This document shows positions 34,695 through 42,086 of a stretch of DNA of 64,000 nt, in pieces; the first letter of the stretch is position 1; every line of letters starts with the position of its first letter. The notes under the pieces are model-generated. The model ran no database searches. It worked only from the letters and a program-made list of their open reading frames with translations, and was not told the DNA's origin. The stretch comes from Polyangium sp. y55x31 (GTDB lineage Bacteria; Myxococcota_A; Polyangia; Polyangiales; Polyangiaceae): assembly GCF_029946505.1 (NCBI RefSeq), contig NZ_JARZHG010000042.1:34315-98314 (forward strand), given 5' to 3'. A program made the translations under genes and the position numbers.

Positions 34695-35504
34695 GTGTTC
34701 GCCTGGGATCCGCGGTTCTTCTGGAAAAGCTCTCTGTTCTGGCCGATCCGGGACATGGCCATGCGCTTCGAAGGGGCCCTCGCATGGCCGCCGGTCGAGG
34801 CCTTGGACGAGGCGCTCTCCGAGGCTGCGGGTGTCCACTTCCGCCTGCAGCCGCCGCGCCCCCGCCGTCGGGGCCGCCGCCGGCTGGTCGACCCGTCCTC
34901 ACTTTACGACGCCCGTATTCACCTCGAGGGGTGGGTGCCGACGCGGGCTGCGAGCTGGCACGACTTCTTGAATGCGCTCGTCTGGGCCACGTTCCCGGCG
35001 AGCAAGCGTGCGCTGCATGCCCGGCAGCACCGGGCCATCTCGGCGCGGCTCGGCGATACGCCGCGGGTGCTGCCGGACAGGCGCACGCGTGAGCAGGATG
35101 GGCTTGCGCTGCTCGATGAGGGCAGCTTGCTCGTGCTCGCCGTCGAGTCGCGCGCTCCAGTCATCGCGGCGGCGCTCGAGGCGCGGGACGTATCGGCCGT
35201 GCAAAACGAGATTTCCGCGGGAGACGCCGTGGCCCTCGTCTTCGGCCATGCGCTCTACGAGAGCCTCTTGCCGGACGAGCGTCCGTCGATATGGGCGATG
35301 GTGGCCCTGCTCCCCTGCCCTGGGCCTTTGCCGACGGCGCGTGGGGCCTGCATCCGGCTCGCGGATACGCTCCTCGCGGAGCGCATCACGACCCCGGGGA
35401 CGTTCGCGCAGCCGGAGACGTTCCGGAGCTTGCCGCTCGACGAGGCGGTGCTTTGTGGGACGTCAGTTCTTCGAGGAGAGCCAGGCGGCGAGCTCCTCGG
35501 GTGA
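34695..35504 (+). CDS. DUF3025 protein
   Basis: A 269-residue protein of the DUF3025 family. The start is the GTG at 34695, 48 bp from the divergent lipoprotein gene. The family signature is visible as SWHDFLNALVWATFPASKRALHARQHRAI and DEGSLLVLAV with the C-terminal FGHALYESLL. No signal peptide or transmembrane segment. Its function is unknown in all members I know. The last 42 bp overlap the convergent PD-(D/E)XK-type gene. Confidence 0.82.
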   Translation: MFAWDPRFFWKSSLFWPIRDMAMRFEGALAWPPVEALDEALSEAAGVHFRLQPPRPRRRGRRRLVDPSSLYDARIHLEGWVPTRAASWHDFLNALVWATFPASKRALHARQHRAISARLGDTPRVLPDRRTREQDGLALLDEGSLLVLAVESRAPVIAAALEARDVSAVQNEISAGDAVALVFGHALYESLLPDERPSIWAMVALLPCPGPLPTARGACIRLADTLLAERITTPGTFAQPETFRSLPLDEAVLCGTSVLRGEPGGELLG

Positions 35505-36395
35505 GAGATCGAGCACGAGGTCCCCGACCTGCTCGGCGCCCATCTCGCGCACCCGATCGGCGAGCCGAGCGCGCTCCTCTGTACGCAGGCTCTGCGCGAG
35601 CCTTCGTTCGACCTGGCGCGCGAGCACCCGGAGCTCCCCTTCGAGGAGCCCTTCGGCGTGGCCTTCGGCAAGGCCCTCGGCGTGGCCTTCGGCAAGGCCC
35701 TCGGCGTGGCCTTCGGCAAAAAACTTACGACCGAACTCACTCTGGGGTCGGTAGTTCTTCAACATGAACGCCTCGATGGCCCTGCGTGCTGCCTCTCCCA
35801 GGGAGTATAGCACGATATCCATGTAAATCGCCTTGCGGTCCGGGTCCTCGATGCCCGCGCTGGCGGCGAGGACGGCCATCGCTACGTCGAGCCCCACGTC
35901 GGTTCGTCCGTGCGCCATGGCCGAGAGCACCGCCAGCTCCGGCCGCTCTTGCGCCTCCGTCGCCTCCGTGACGACCGGAATCCCCTGCGGTCCCAGCACG
36001 AACGGCGTCACGCGCGCCTCGCCCGGGCCGAGCACGATCGGCCGGGCCAGCCGAGCCGCGAGTGTCGCGTCGGGCGTTACGACCAGCAAGCACGCGGGGC
36101 AACGATACCGCGCCCGCGCGCCTACGACATACGCCGGCCACGCGAAGGATTTGTCCGGATCCGGCGAGAGCTGCGCCTCGACGACGATGACGAGCACGGC
36201 CTCGCCGTCGAGCAAGAGGACCAGCAAATCGGCGCGGAGCTCGCGCGGAATGACATCGGCGATGTCCGCGGACTCGATACGTGCCTCGGTGAAAGGAGGC
36301 AACGGCACCGAGAAGACCTCCGCGAGCAGCTCCGCCGCGAGCACGGGGCGGTTGCGGAAGAGCTCGATGATCGCCTCGTGCGGCAGAGATGGCAC
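35463..36395 (-). CDS. PD-(D/E)XK nuclease-family / DUF4351-type protein
   Basis: A 310-residue protein. I chose the GTG at 36395, giving MPSLPHEAIIELFRNRPVLAAELL, the usual family opening; a TTG at 36431 would add 12 residues. The likely PD-(D/E)XK core is RADLLVLL-GEAVLVIVVEAQLSPD-KSFAWPAYV. Near the C-terminus, the 8-residue unit AEGHAEGL is repeated three times, followed by a DUF4351-like helical end (LADRVREMGAEQVGDLVLDLSPEELAAWL). Such proteins occur in many copies in myxobacterial and cyanobacterial genomes and may derive from mobile elements. Role unknown. Confidence 0.75.
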   Translation of the reverse strand: MPSLPHEAIIELFRNRPVLAAELLAEVFSVPLPPFTEARIESADIADVIPRELRADLLVLLLDGEAVLVIVVEAQLSPDPDKSFAWPAYVVGARARYRCPACLLVVTPDATLAARLARPIVLGPGEARVTPFVLGPQGIPVVTEATEAQERPELAVLSAMAHGRTDVGLDVAMAVLAASAGIEDPDRKAIYMDIVLYSLGEAARRAIEAFMLKNYRPQSEFGRKFFAEGHAEGLAEGHAEGLAEGHAEGLLEGELRVLARQVERRLAQSLRTEERARLADRVREMGAEQVGDLVLDLSPEELAAWLSSKN

Positions 36396-36697
36396 GGACC
36401 TTCGGATACGTTTGTCCACGGAGGCGGTCAAGAAAAACCTACATGGTCGAGGTCCGATCGATCGGGCATCGGTGGTTCGCTCCCGGCCCCGTCCACAAGA
36501 CGAGCCGTATCCTCGCGGCCCCGCTGAAGGACGCCGTGGCTATGCTCCTCGCGAGCGACGACCCTCCGATCATCGCCGACTTCCTCGGCAAGGCCTTCAG
36601 CCCCCCTCGCGCTCCTCGCGGCGCGTCTTCGAGGCGGAGCTGGTCGACCCGCGGAGCTTCGTCCGTGCCCGCTGACAGGTCGCCGATCACCCCGGCG

Positions 36698-36965
36698 TGC
36701 TGTCGACAACAGGGCATCGGAGGCAACGGCATCACCCCGGCGCGCTGTCGACAGGGCATCGGAGGCATCGGCATCACCCTGGCGTGCTGTCGACAGGGCA
36801 TCGGAGGCAACGGCATCACCCCGGCGCGCTGTCGACAGGGCAGCGGAGGCATCGGCATCACCCCGGCGCTCTGTCGACAAGGCATCGGGTGGCATCACGA
36901 TGCTGCCGGCGTGCTGTCGACGGGACGTTCAGGTAGTCGCCTTCTACCTCGCGTCCTGTCGACAG
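36698..36965. repeat. 42-bp tandem array of CTGTCGACAG palindromes
   Basis: The 36396-37093 interval has no convincing gene. It holds a tandem repeat whose unit contains the palindrome CTGTCGACAG followed by GGCATCGGAGGCA(T/A)CGGCATCAC. GTCGAC occurs at 36702, 36747, 36789, 36831, 36873, 36916 and 36958: spacings 45, 42, 42, 42, 43 and 42. The first four units are nearly identical and the last two are degenerate. 42 bp equals four DNA turns, so all palindromes lie on one helical face. The period is also a multiple of three, and an open frame (36443-37045, 14-residue repeats) crosses it. Confidence 0.85.
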
Positions 36966-37041
36966 GGCAGACGGGGCATCGTCATCATTCTGACGCCCTC
37001 TCGGCAAACCCTCGCGGGGTGCGTGTGCTTCTGCAGGAGCC

Positions 37042-37086
37042 TTGACCAGGTGTACACGCGCCCTTTAGCGTAGGGATTCCAGGAGG
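37042..37086 (+). promoter_or_regulatory. Possible sigma-70-type promoter and ribosome binding site
   Basis: TTGACC at 37042-37047, an 18-bp spacer and TAGCGT at 37066-37071 make a possible housekeeping promoter. AGGAGG at 37081-37086 lies 7 nt before the ATG at 37094. The ribosome site is strong; the -10 box is weak. Confidence 0.45.
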
Positions 37087-37093
37087 TTCAGAT

Positions 37094-37717
37094 ATGAAAC
37101 AGAACAGCCGATCGGGTTCACGGGCGTCTTGGGGTCGCATGGGTGCCGCGGTGTGCGCGGGTGCAATTGCGGCGAGCGCGCTCGGGGCGTCGAAGCCCGC
37201 CGAGGGTGGACCTCCGGGCGGTGGGCTTCCCCCGGGCGGGGTCCCCGCCGCGCTGCAGCGCCTCGCCGACGAGGCGGAGATCGAGAAGCTGACCTACTGT
37301 TATGCCGAGGCCACCGACACCATCGGGCGAGGCAATCTCGAGGGCGGGCGGAACCTTTATCAGCAATGCTTCACGCAGAACGCGCTCGTTCAGGCGTATT
37401 ACCCCGGCGACGATCCCAACGGCCCCCCCAGCCTGATCTCCGGCCCCTCCGAATGGGCGGACGTCGCGCAGCACGAGTTCGAGACGGCCGGCTACGTCTC
37501 GACGCAGCACCTGAATGGCAACGTCGTCATCAACGTGCAGGGAAACACGGCGACGATGAAGACCTACCTCCAGGCGACGCACGTCCTCGTCCCGAACAGC
37601 TCCGTCGAGATCGCGATCGGGTGGTACGACGATATCGTCGTCCGTACGCCGCACGGCTGGAAGATCGCCAAGCGCACGCTGCACCTGCAGAGCTTCATGC
37701 GCGTCGAATCGCCGTGA
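37094..37717 (+). CDS. Exported SnoaL/NTF2-like protein
   Basis: A 207-residue protein with an N-terminal signal (RMGAAVCAGAIAASALGASKPA) followed by a Gly/Pro linker. The C-terminal 150 residues are a SnoaL_4-like domain: ADEAEIEKLTYCYAEATDTIGRG, WADVAQHEFETAGYVSTQHLNGNV, VQGNTATMKTYLQATHV, WYDDIVVRTPHGWKIAKRTL. Relatives include dehydratases and cyclases as well as binding proteins. Secretion of this fold is not common. It has an ideal AGGAGG ribosome site and its promoter region abuts the 42-bp array. Confidence 0.82.
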   Translation: MKQNSRSGSRASWGRMGAAVCAGAIAASALGASKPAEGGPPGGGLPPGGVPAALQRLADEAEIEKLTYCYAEATDTIGRGNLEGGRNLYQQCFTQNALVQAYYPGDDPNGPPSLISGPSEWADVAQHEFETAGYVSTQHLNGNVVINVQGNTATMKTYLQATHVLVPNSSVEIAIGWYDDIVVRTPHGWKIAKRTLHLQSFMRVESP

Positions 37718-37792
37718 CGAAGGAAGGACCCGGGGGGGCCGGGTCCTGCGGGATCGCGCGGATCACGGTGCGGATTGACGAGGTTTCCTTCC

Positions 37793-38977
37793 ATGCCTCT
37801 TTCTCAAGACGAGCACGGCCTGCAGTACGAATGCTTCTTTCAGACGTCCCGGGATCTCCTTTGCGTGCTGCGCGCCGATGGGCGCCTGCTCCGCACGAAC
37901 GAGGCATTTCGGACCACGCTCGGGTATACCGATGCGTCGCTCTCGGGGGAGGACTTCGCCCAGCTCGTGGTCCCCGAGGACGTCGCGCCGCTGCACGCGT
38001 TCTTGCGCTCGAACGCGGGCGACGACGCGGAGTTCAAGCTCAATGCGAGGTTCTTGAACCGGGACCTGAGCCACCGGAGGATCCTGTTTTCGCTGCGCCG
38101 TCTCGGCGGGAAGGTATACGGGACCGGGATCGAGGTCGATGCGCAGGAGCCCGTGGACGAATGGAAGCGGCGGCGGGAGCTGCTGCAGAAAATGCAAGCG
38201 ACAGGAAGGGTCGGAGGCTGGGACGTCGATCTCGCGACATCGACCCAGTACTGGACCGACGAGACATACCGGATCCATGAGCTGCCCGTCGGATTCGATC
38301 CGAACGTCGATGCGTCGTTCTACACGCCCGAGCATCAGATGATCATCGCGGCGGCCTTCGAGGACTGCGTCCGCGAGGGCAAACCTTACGATCTGCAATT
38401 GCAGATCATCACGGCGAAGGGCCGTCGGATCTGGGTGCGCACCTCCGGCATGCCCATCATGGAGAACGGCAAGGTCACGCGGGTCATCGGCGCCTTCCAG
38501 GACATCGACGACTACAAACGCCGCGAGATCGAGCTCGAAGAGAAGCTCGCGATCATCGAGAGGCAACGGTCGGAGATTCACGCACTCTCGGTGCCAATCA
38601 TCCAGGTATGGGACGACGTGCTCGCGCTGCCAGTCATGGGCGAGGTCGATCAAGCACGCGCCGACGACATGACGGCGCGGCTGCTCGACGCGGTCGTGGC
38701 GCACGGGGCGCAGTCCGTGATCCTCGACCTGACCGGGGTGGAGTGCGTGGACGAGGGGACGGCCGAGCGGCTGTCGAGCATCCTCCGGGCCATCCGGCTC
38801 CTCGGCGCCCAGGGCTTCGTCACGGGGATCCGGCCGGCTCTGGCGCAGGCGTTCATCCTGTCCCTCGGCAGCGGGTTCGAGGGCGTGAAGACGCTCCGGA
38901 ACCTGCGCGAGGCCATCCGCGTATGCATGCGAGGCAGCGCGCGGGGCGTGGACGGTCGAGCGGCACGCGAAAGGTGA
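37793..38977 (+). CDS. PAS-PAS-STAS sensor (RsbR-like)
   Basis: A 394-residue cytoplasmic sensor. An ATG at 37793 with GAGG nine bases upstream is preferred to the TTG at 37775. The first PAS domain (about 10-125) begins FFQTSRDLLCVLRADGRLLRTN; the second (about 135-250) contains WTDETYRIHELPVGFDP and ends with a PAC-type RVIGAFQDIDDYKRRE. A coiled coil leads to a STAS domain (VLALPVMGEVDQARAD to SLGSGFEG). In RsbR proteins a Thr in the DxT motif is phosphorylated by RsbT; here the loop reads VECVDEGTAERL. It may feed a stressosome-type switch. No kinase or phosphatase partner is nearby. Confidence 0.88.
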   Translation: MPLSQDEHGLQYECFFQTSRDLLCVLRADGRLLRTNEAFRTTLGYTDASLSGEDFAQLVVPEDVAPLHAFLRSNAGDDAEFKLNARFLNRDLSHRRILFSLRRLGGKVYGTGIEVDAQEPVDEWKRRRELLQKMQATGRVGGWDVDLATSTQYWTDETYRIHELPVGFDPNVDASFYTPEHQMIIAAAFEDCVREGKPYDLQLQIITAKGRRIWVRTSGMPIMENGKVTRVIGAFQDIDDYKRREIELEEKLAIIERQRSEIHALSVPIIQVWDDVLALPVMGEVDQARADDMTARLLDAVVAHGAQSVILDLTGVECVDEGTAERLSSILRAIRLLGAQGFVTGIRPALAQAFILSLGSGFEGVKTLRNLREAIRVCMRGSARGVDGRAARER

Positions 38978-39102
38978 CGCAGGCGGCGGCCGGGCATCGG
39001 GAGGCCGCAGCATCACATTGACAGCCGGACGTGGCCGAGCATCATGGCTCGGGTCCCCCCACCCGTCCGCGCCTCGCTTCGAGGCCGGGAACGAGGAATC
39101 CC

Positions 39103-40077
39103 ATGTCGAACCGCCGCTCCCGCCTTTTCATCGGTGCCTCGCTCGAGGGGCTCTCCGTGGCCCGCGAGCTCAAGCTCGGCCTCGCCGAGGATGCGGAATG
39201 CACCCTCTGGACGCAGGGCGCCTTCCCCCTGGAGAAGCTCGTCCAGGCCGCATCCCAGTTCGATTACGCCGTTCTCGTGCTCGGGCCCGTCGACCTTTCG
39301 AGCGAGGCAGCCGCAGGGCGCAATCGTCCCCGCGACAACACCCTCTTCCAGATCGGCCTGTTCGCAGGGCTGCTCGGCCGCAGCCGCGTGCTGCTCGTGC
39401 ATTCCCGCGATGTGCCGCTCGACCTGCCGCCGGACCTCGCGCACCTGCGGACGGCGACATTCGGCGCCGGCAAGCTGGAGTCGCCGCTGGCCGAGATCCT
39501 ATCGCTGCTCCGAGGCGGTCTCGAAGGGCGCACGGCGCGCCTCGCGCGGCTCACCCGCCAGAAGAGCGCAGGCGCCGCAAGCCCGAAGAAGGACGACGCA
39601 GGGGCGCCGGTCCTCGACGCGCAGCTCCTCATCGAGCGGGCGCTCCAGGTCGAGGGGAAGCCGAGCGAGACGATCCAGGCCGACGTCATCGAGGGGCTCT
39701 GGCGGGACGAGGCGGAGGACACCACCGTCGTCGTGCGGATGATCGGCGGGGAGATACGCGCGCCGTACGCATTCCGCGGCGCGACCCGGCTCACCGGCGA
39801 GTTCTTCGGGTGGAAGCTGCGCGAGGGGGTGTTCTCCTGCCATTTCCGCTGGGCCCAGAGAGACATCGAGGGCCGGGTCGTCTTGCGGATGGTCGCATTG
39901 GACCGGCTGGAGGGCGTGTGGTTCCTCGGCTGGATGGACCGAGAGCTCCTGCCAGAGTCCGTCGCGCGGATCGCGCAGCCGATCCGGCTCGTCCGCAAGC
40001 ACGCCCCGCGCGAGCTGCCCGCCTGGTCGGAGGAGTTCTTTCGCGCCGCCGAGGTGATCGCGAACGCCAAGCATTGA
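39103..40077 (+). CDS. CAP12/Pycsar-type TIR-like protein with unknown C-terminal domain
   Basis: A 324-residue protein; the ATG at 39103 has a GAGGAAT site. Residues 5-125 match the TIR-like domain of CBASS Cap12 and Pycsar effectors: RLFIGASLEGLSVARELK, LWTQGAF, FDYAVLVLGPVDL and RPRDNTLFQIGLFAGLLGRSR. In active members the last motif reads FELG with the catalytic Glu for NAD+ cleavage; here it is FQIG (Gln83). A linker follows and then an unrecognised 150-residue domain (VIEGLWRDEAEDTTVVVR to WSEEFFRAAEVI). No cyclase, STING or pilin-like partner is adjacent. It could be a catalytically dead sensor or a new effector. Confidence 0.75.
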   Translation: MSNRRSRLFIGASLEGLSVARELKLGLAEDAECTLWTQGAFPLEKLVQAASQFDYAVLVLGPVDLSSEAAAGRNRPRDNTLFQIGLFAGLLGRSRVLLVHSRDVPLDLPPDLAHLRTATFGAGKLESPLAEILSLLRGGLEGRTARLARLTRQKSAGAASPKKDDAGAPVLDAQLLIERALQVEGKPSETIQADVIEGLWRDEAEDTTVVVRMIGGEIRAPYAFRGATRLTGEFFGWKLREGVFSCHFRWAQRDIEGRVVLRMVALDRLEGVWFLGWMDRELLPESVARIAQPIRLVRKHAPRELPAWSEEFFRAAEVIANAKH

Positions 40078-40109
40078 GGGGCTGAGCATGGTCGTTTCGT
40101 GGGGCCGCC

Positions 40110-40312
40110 GCGCCGGGGCGCTGCCCCGGGCAAGACCAGGCACGGCGTTGCCCGTCGAAGCGGTCTTGCCTGGCAGGGCCGTGCCGGTCTTGCCTCGACC
40201 TGTTCGATGAACTGCGCATCGCGCGGTTCATCGACCCCGAGTCCAGCGCTTGCGCTGGTCCGGGGTGCAGGGGGCGGACAGCCCCCTGCTGGGGTGCGGG
40301 GCAACGCCCCGC
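40110..40312. repeat. Multi-hairpin intergenic repeat, copy D
   Basis: Between convergent genes. It contains CCGGGGC-GCT-GCCCCGG, a middle part with CAAGACC and GGTCTTG inversions also found in copy B, the CGATGAACTGCGC-ATC-GCGCGGTTCATCG stem (one change in the right arm), CCAGCGC-TT-GCGCTGG and a terminal GCGGGGC-AAC-GCCCCGC at 40296-40312. It ends 8 bp before the AraC stop codon. Confidence 0.82.
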
Positions 40313-40320
40313 CTCTCCGC

Positions 40321-41160
40321 TCACCGGCGGTGCGCTGCCCGGAAGGCTGCGGGCGTCGTGCCGCGTGCTTTGCGGAACACGCGGATGAAATGGGTCGGGT
40401 CCGCATAACCGACCCGCTCGGCGATGATGTCGATCCGCTCGTCCGACGACGCGAGCAATCGCTCGGCCTCGGCGACGCGACCCGCCACGATCCACTCGCC
40501 CGCTGTTTTTCCGGTCGCGCGCCGGAGCGCCGTCGTCACGTGCGCGGGCGAGCGCCGCACGGCCGCGGCGACGTCGGCGAGCGAGATCGGCTGCATGCAA
40601 TGCTTCTCGATGTAATCGAGCGCCTCCGCGACGAGCGGCGAGCCCGAGGACGTGGTCCCGGCTGCGGGAAACGGCTGCGCGCGTAACACCTCGGCCAGGA
40701 TGAGCGCGACGAGGCTCTGCACGACGAGCTTTCCCGCGGGGCTCTGGGGCGCGCTCGTCTCTCGGCCGAGCTCGCGGAAGAGGCCGAGCAGGTGCTCGTG
40801 CCGGTCCGCGGGCACGGTCACGACGGCGGAGGCGCCGCTGCGCACGCGTTCGAATGGCGCGAGCAGCGGCCCGAGCTCGCGTGAAGGAAGGCACGGAACG
40901 CAGATGCCGAGGCCCCAGAGCTCCGCGCTCTCGGCGGTGAGCATGCGATGCGGCTCGCCCGCGGGCACGACGAGCACGTCCCCTGCGCCGAGCGTGTGGC
41001 GCCCGCGTTGCTCGACGATGGCCGATCCGCCCACGTAAAAGCAGAGGGCGGCGTACTCGTGCGTGGCGGGCCGCGATGGGGCCTTCTCGGGGCAGGCCAC
41101 GGCCCGATGGGCGACGAACGCGGCGCCGTGACGGGTGACCTCCCAGCTCGTGCGGCTCAT
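40321..41160 (-). CDS. AraC-family transcriptional regulator
   Basis: A 279-residue regulator. The N-terminal half is a cupin-type sensor (EYAALCFYVGGSAIVEQRGRHTLGAGDVLVVPAGEPHRM). The C-terminal 100 residues hold the two helix-turn-helix motifs of the AraC family, SLADVAAAVRRSPAHVTTALRRATG and IDIIAERVGYADPTHFIRVFRKARGTTPAAFR. The ligand is unknown. It is divergent from the HmuY-like lipoprotein gene (86-bp gap), which could be a target. Confidence 0.92.
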   Translation of the reverse strand: MSRTSWEVTRHGAAFVAHRAVACPEKAPSRPATHEYAALCFYVGGSAIVEQRGRHTLGAGDVLVVPAGEPHRMLTAESAELWGLGICVPCLPSRELGPLLAPFERVRSGASAVVTVPADRHEHLLGLFRELGRETSAPQSPAGKLVVQSLVALILAEVLRAQPFPAAGTTSSGSPLVAEALDYIEKHCMQPISLADVAAAVRRSPAHVTTALRRATGKTAGEWIVAGRVAEAERLLASSDERIDIIAERVGYADPTHFIRVFRKARGTTPAAFRAAHRR

Positions 41161-41246
41161 GCGGGCAGAGCCTAGCCGAACCTGCGTCCCTTTGCTGCAC
41201 TCGCTTTCACGCCGAGCGTCGACCGCTGCCGTGGTATATCGGCCCG

Positions 41247-42086
41247 ATGCGTTCCTTCCTCGTACTCTCCCTTCTGGGCTCTCTCCTTGCGCTCTTCCCT
41301 GCTTGCTCCTCGGACCCGGACAACTCCTCGGGCGCCGGCGCAGGAGGTGGCTCCGGCGGCTCCGGCGGCTCCGGCGGTGCCGGCGGCACGGGCGGTGATG
41401 GCGGCGGCGTCGCGGTTGGTTGCGACGAGCCGACTGCGGTTCCTTGTGAGGATCAGGTCATCCAGGGGATGAACCTCCAGAACGACATCGCCCCCGGCCT
41501 CATCACGAACGAGCCCGACGGCGAAGGCTTCCGCTCGGGGATCGACGCCACCGCGGGCGGCGCGTTCGTCTCGGATCCGGACTCGTACGTGTACGGAAAA
41601 TTCACCGAGACCGGGCTCCAGAAGGTCGAGATCTCCGACGAGGACTCGGTTACGTCGATGGATTGGGACATCGCCTTCCGGCGTTATGTCGTCCGTATCA
41701 ACAGCGGCAATTCGGGGCCCTCCTGCGTCGCGGCCACGCGCGTGCCCGGCGCCGACGTGAAATACGAGGACGTCATGGCCGCGCCCGAGAACGTCCCGTT
41801 CCGCAAGGATGAATACTTCTCCGAGGCCTGCGAGTTGATCCCCGACGGCTCGGGATTGCCGGGCTCGCCGGCGACCGCGCTCTCGGGATTCTGGACGTAC
41901 ACGTCGTGCGTGAAGATGACGGGGAACGTCTTCGCCGTCCGCCTCGCCGATGGTCGAACGGTGAAGCTCATCGTGGACACGTGGTACGAGCCGTCGGTGC
42001 AGGAGCAATGCAACACGACGGATTCGATCCCGATGATGAACACGGGGTCGGCGAACTTCCGCATTCGCTGGGCGTTCCTGCCGTGA
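41247..42086 (+). CDS. HmuY-like lipoprotein
   Basis: A 279-residue lipoprotein (lipobox LFPACS). A Gly/Ser linker of about 30 residues precedes a domain with the HmuY signature: DSYVYGKFTETGLQKVEISDEDSVTSMDWDIAFRRYVVRINSGNSG. HmuY proteins bind heme or related ligands on the outer surface. Six further Cys are present. Its stop codon overlaps the start of the next gene (GTGA), a metalloprotease, so both are made together. Confidence 0.8.
   Translation: MRSFLVLSLLGSLLALFPACSSDPDNSSGAGAGGGSGGSGGSGGAGGTGGDGGGVAVGCDEPTAVPCEDQVIQGMNLQNDIAPGLITNEPDGEGFRSGIDATAGGAFVSDPDSYVYGKFTETGLQKVEISDEDSVTSMDWDIAFRRYVVRINSGNSGPSCVAATRVPGADVKYEDVMAAPENVPFRKDEYFSEACELIPDGSGLPGSPATALSGFWTYTSCVKMTGNVFAVRLADGRTVKLIVDTWYEPSVQEQCNTTDSIPMMNTGSANFRIRWAFLP

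Noticed and set aside
36698..36965. CRISPR array
   Set aside because: The period is regular but the whole 42-bp unit repeats; there are no unique spacers and no cas genes nearby.
36443..37045. A 200-codon gene crossing the 42-bp repeats
   Set aside because: The peptide is composition-driven and repetitive, several other frames are open over the same stretch, and there is no ribosome site or similarity to known proteins. The first 55 codons might be an old gene fragment, but I cannot support it.
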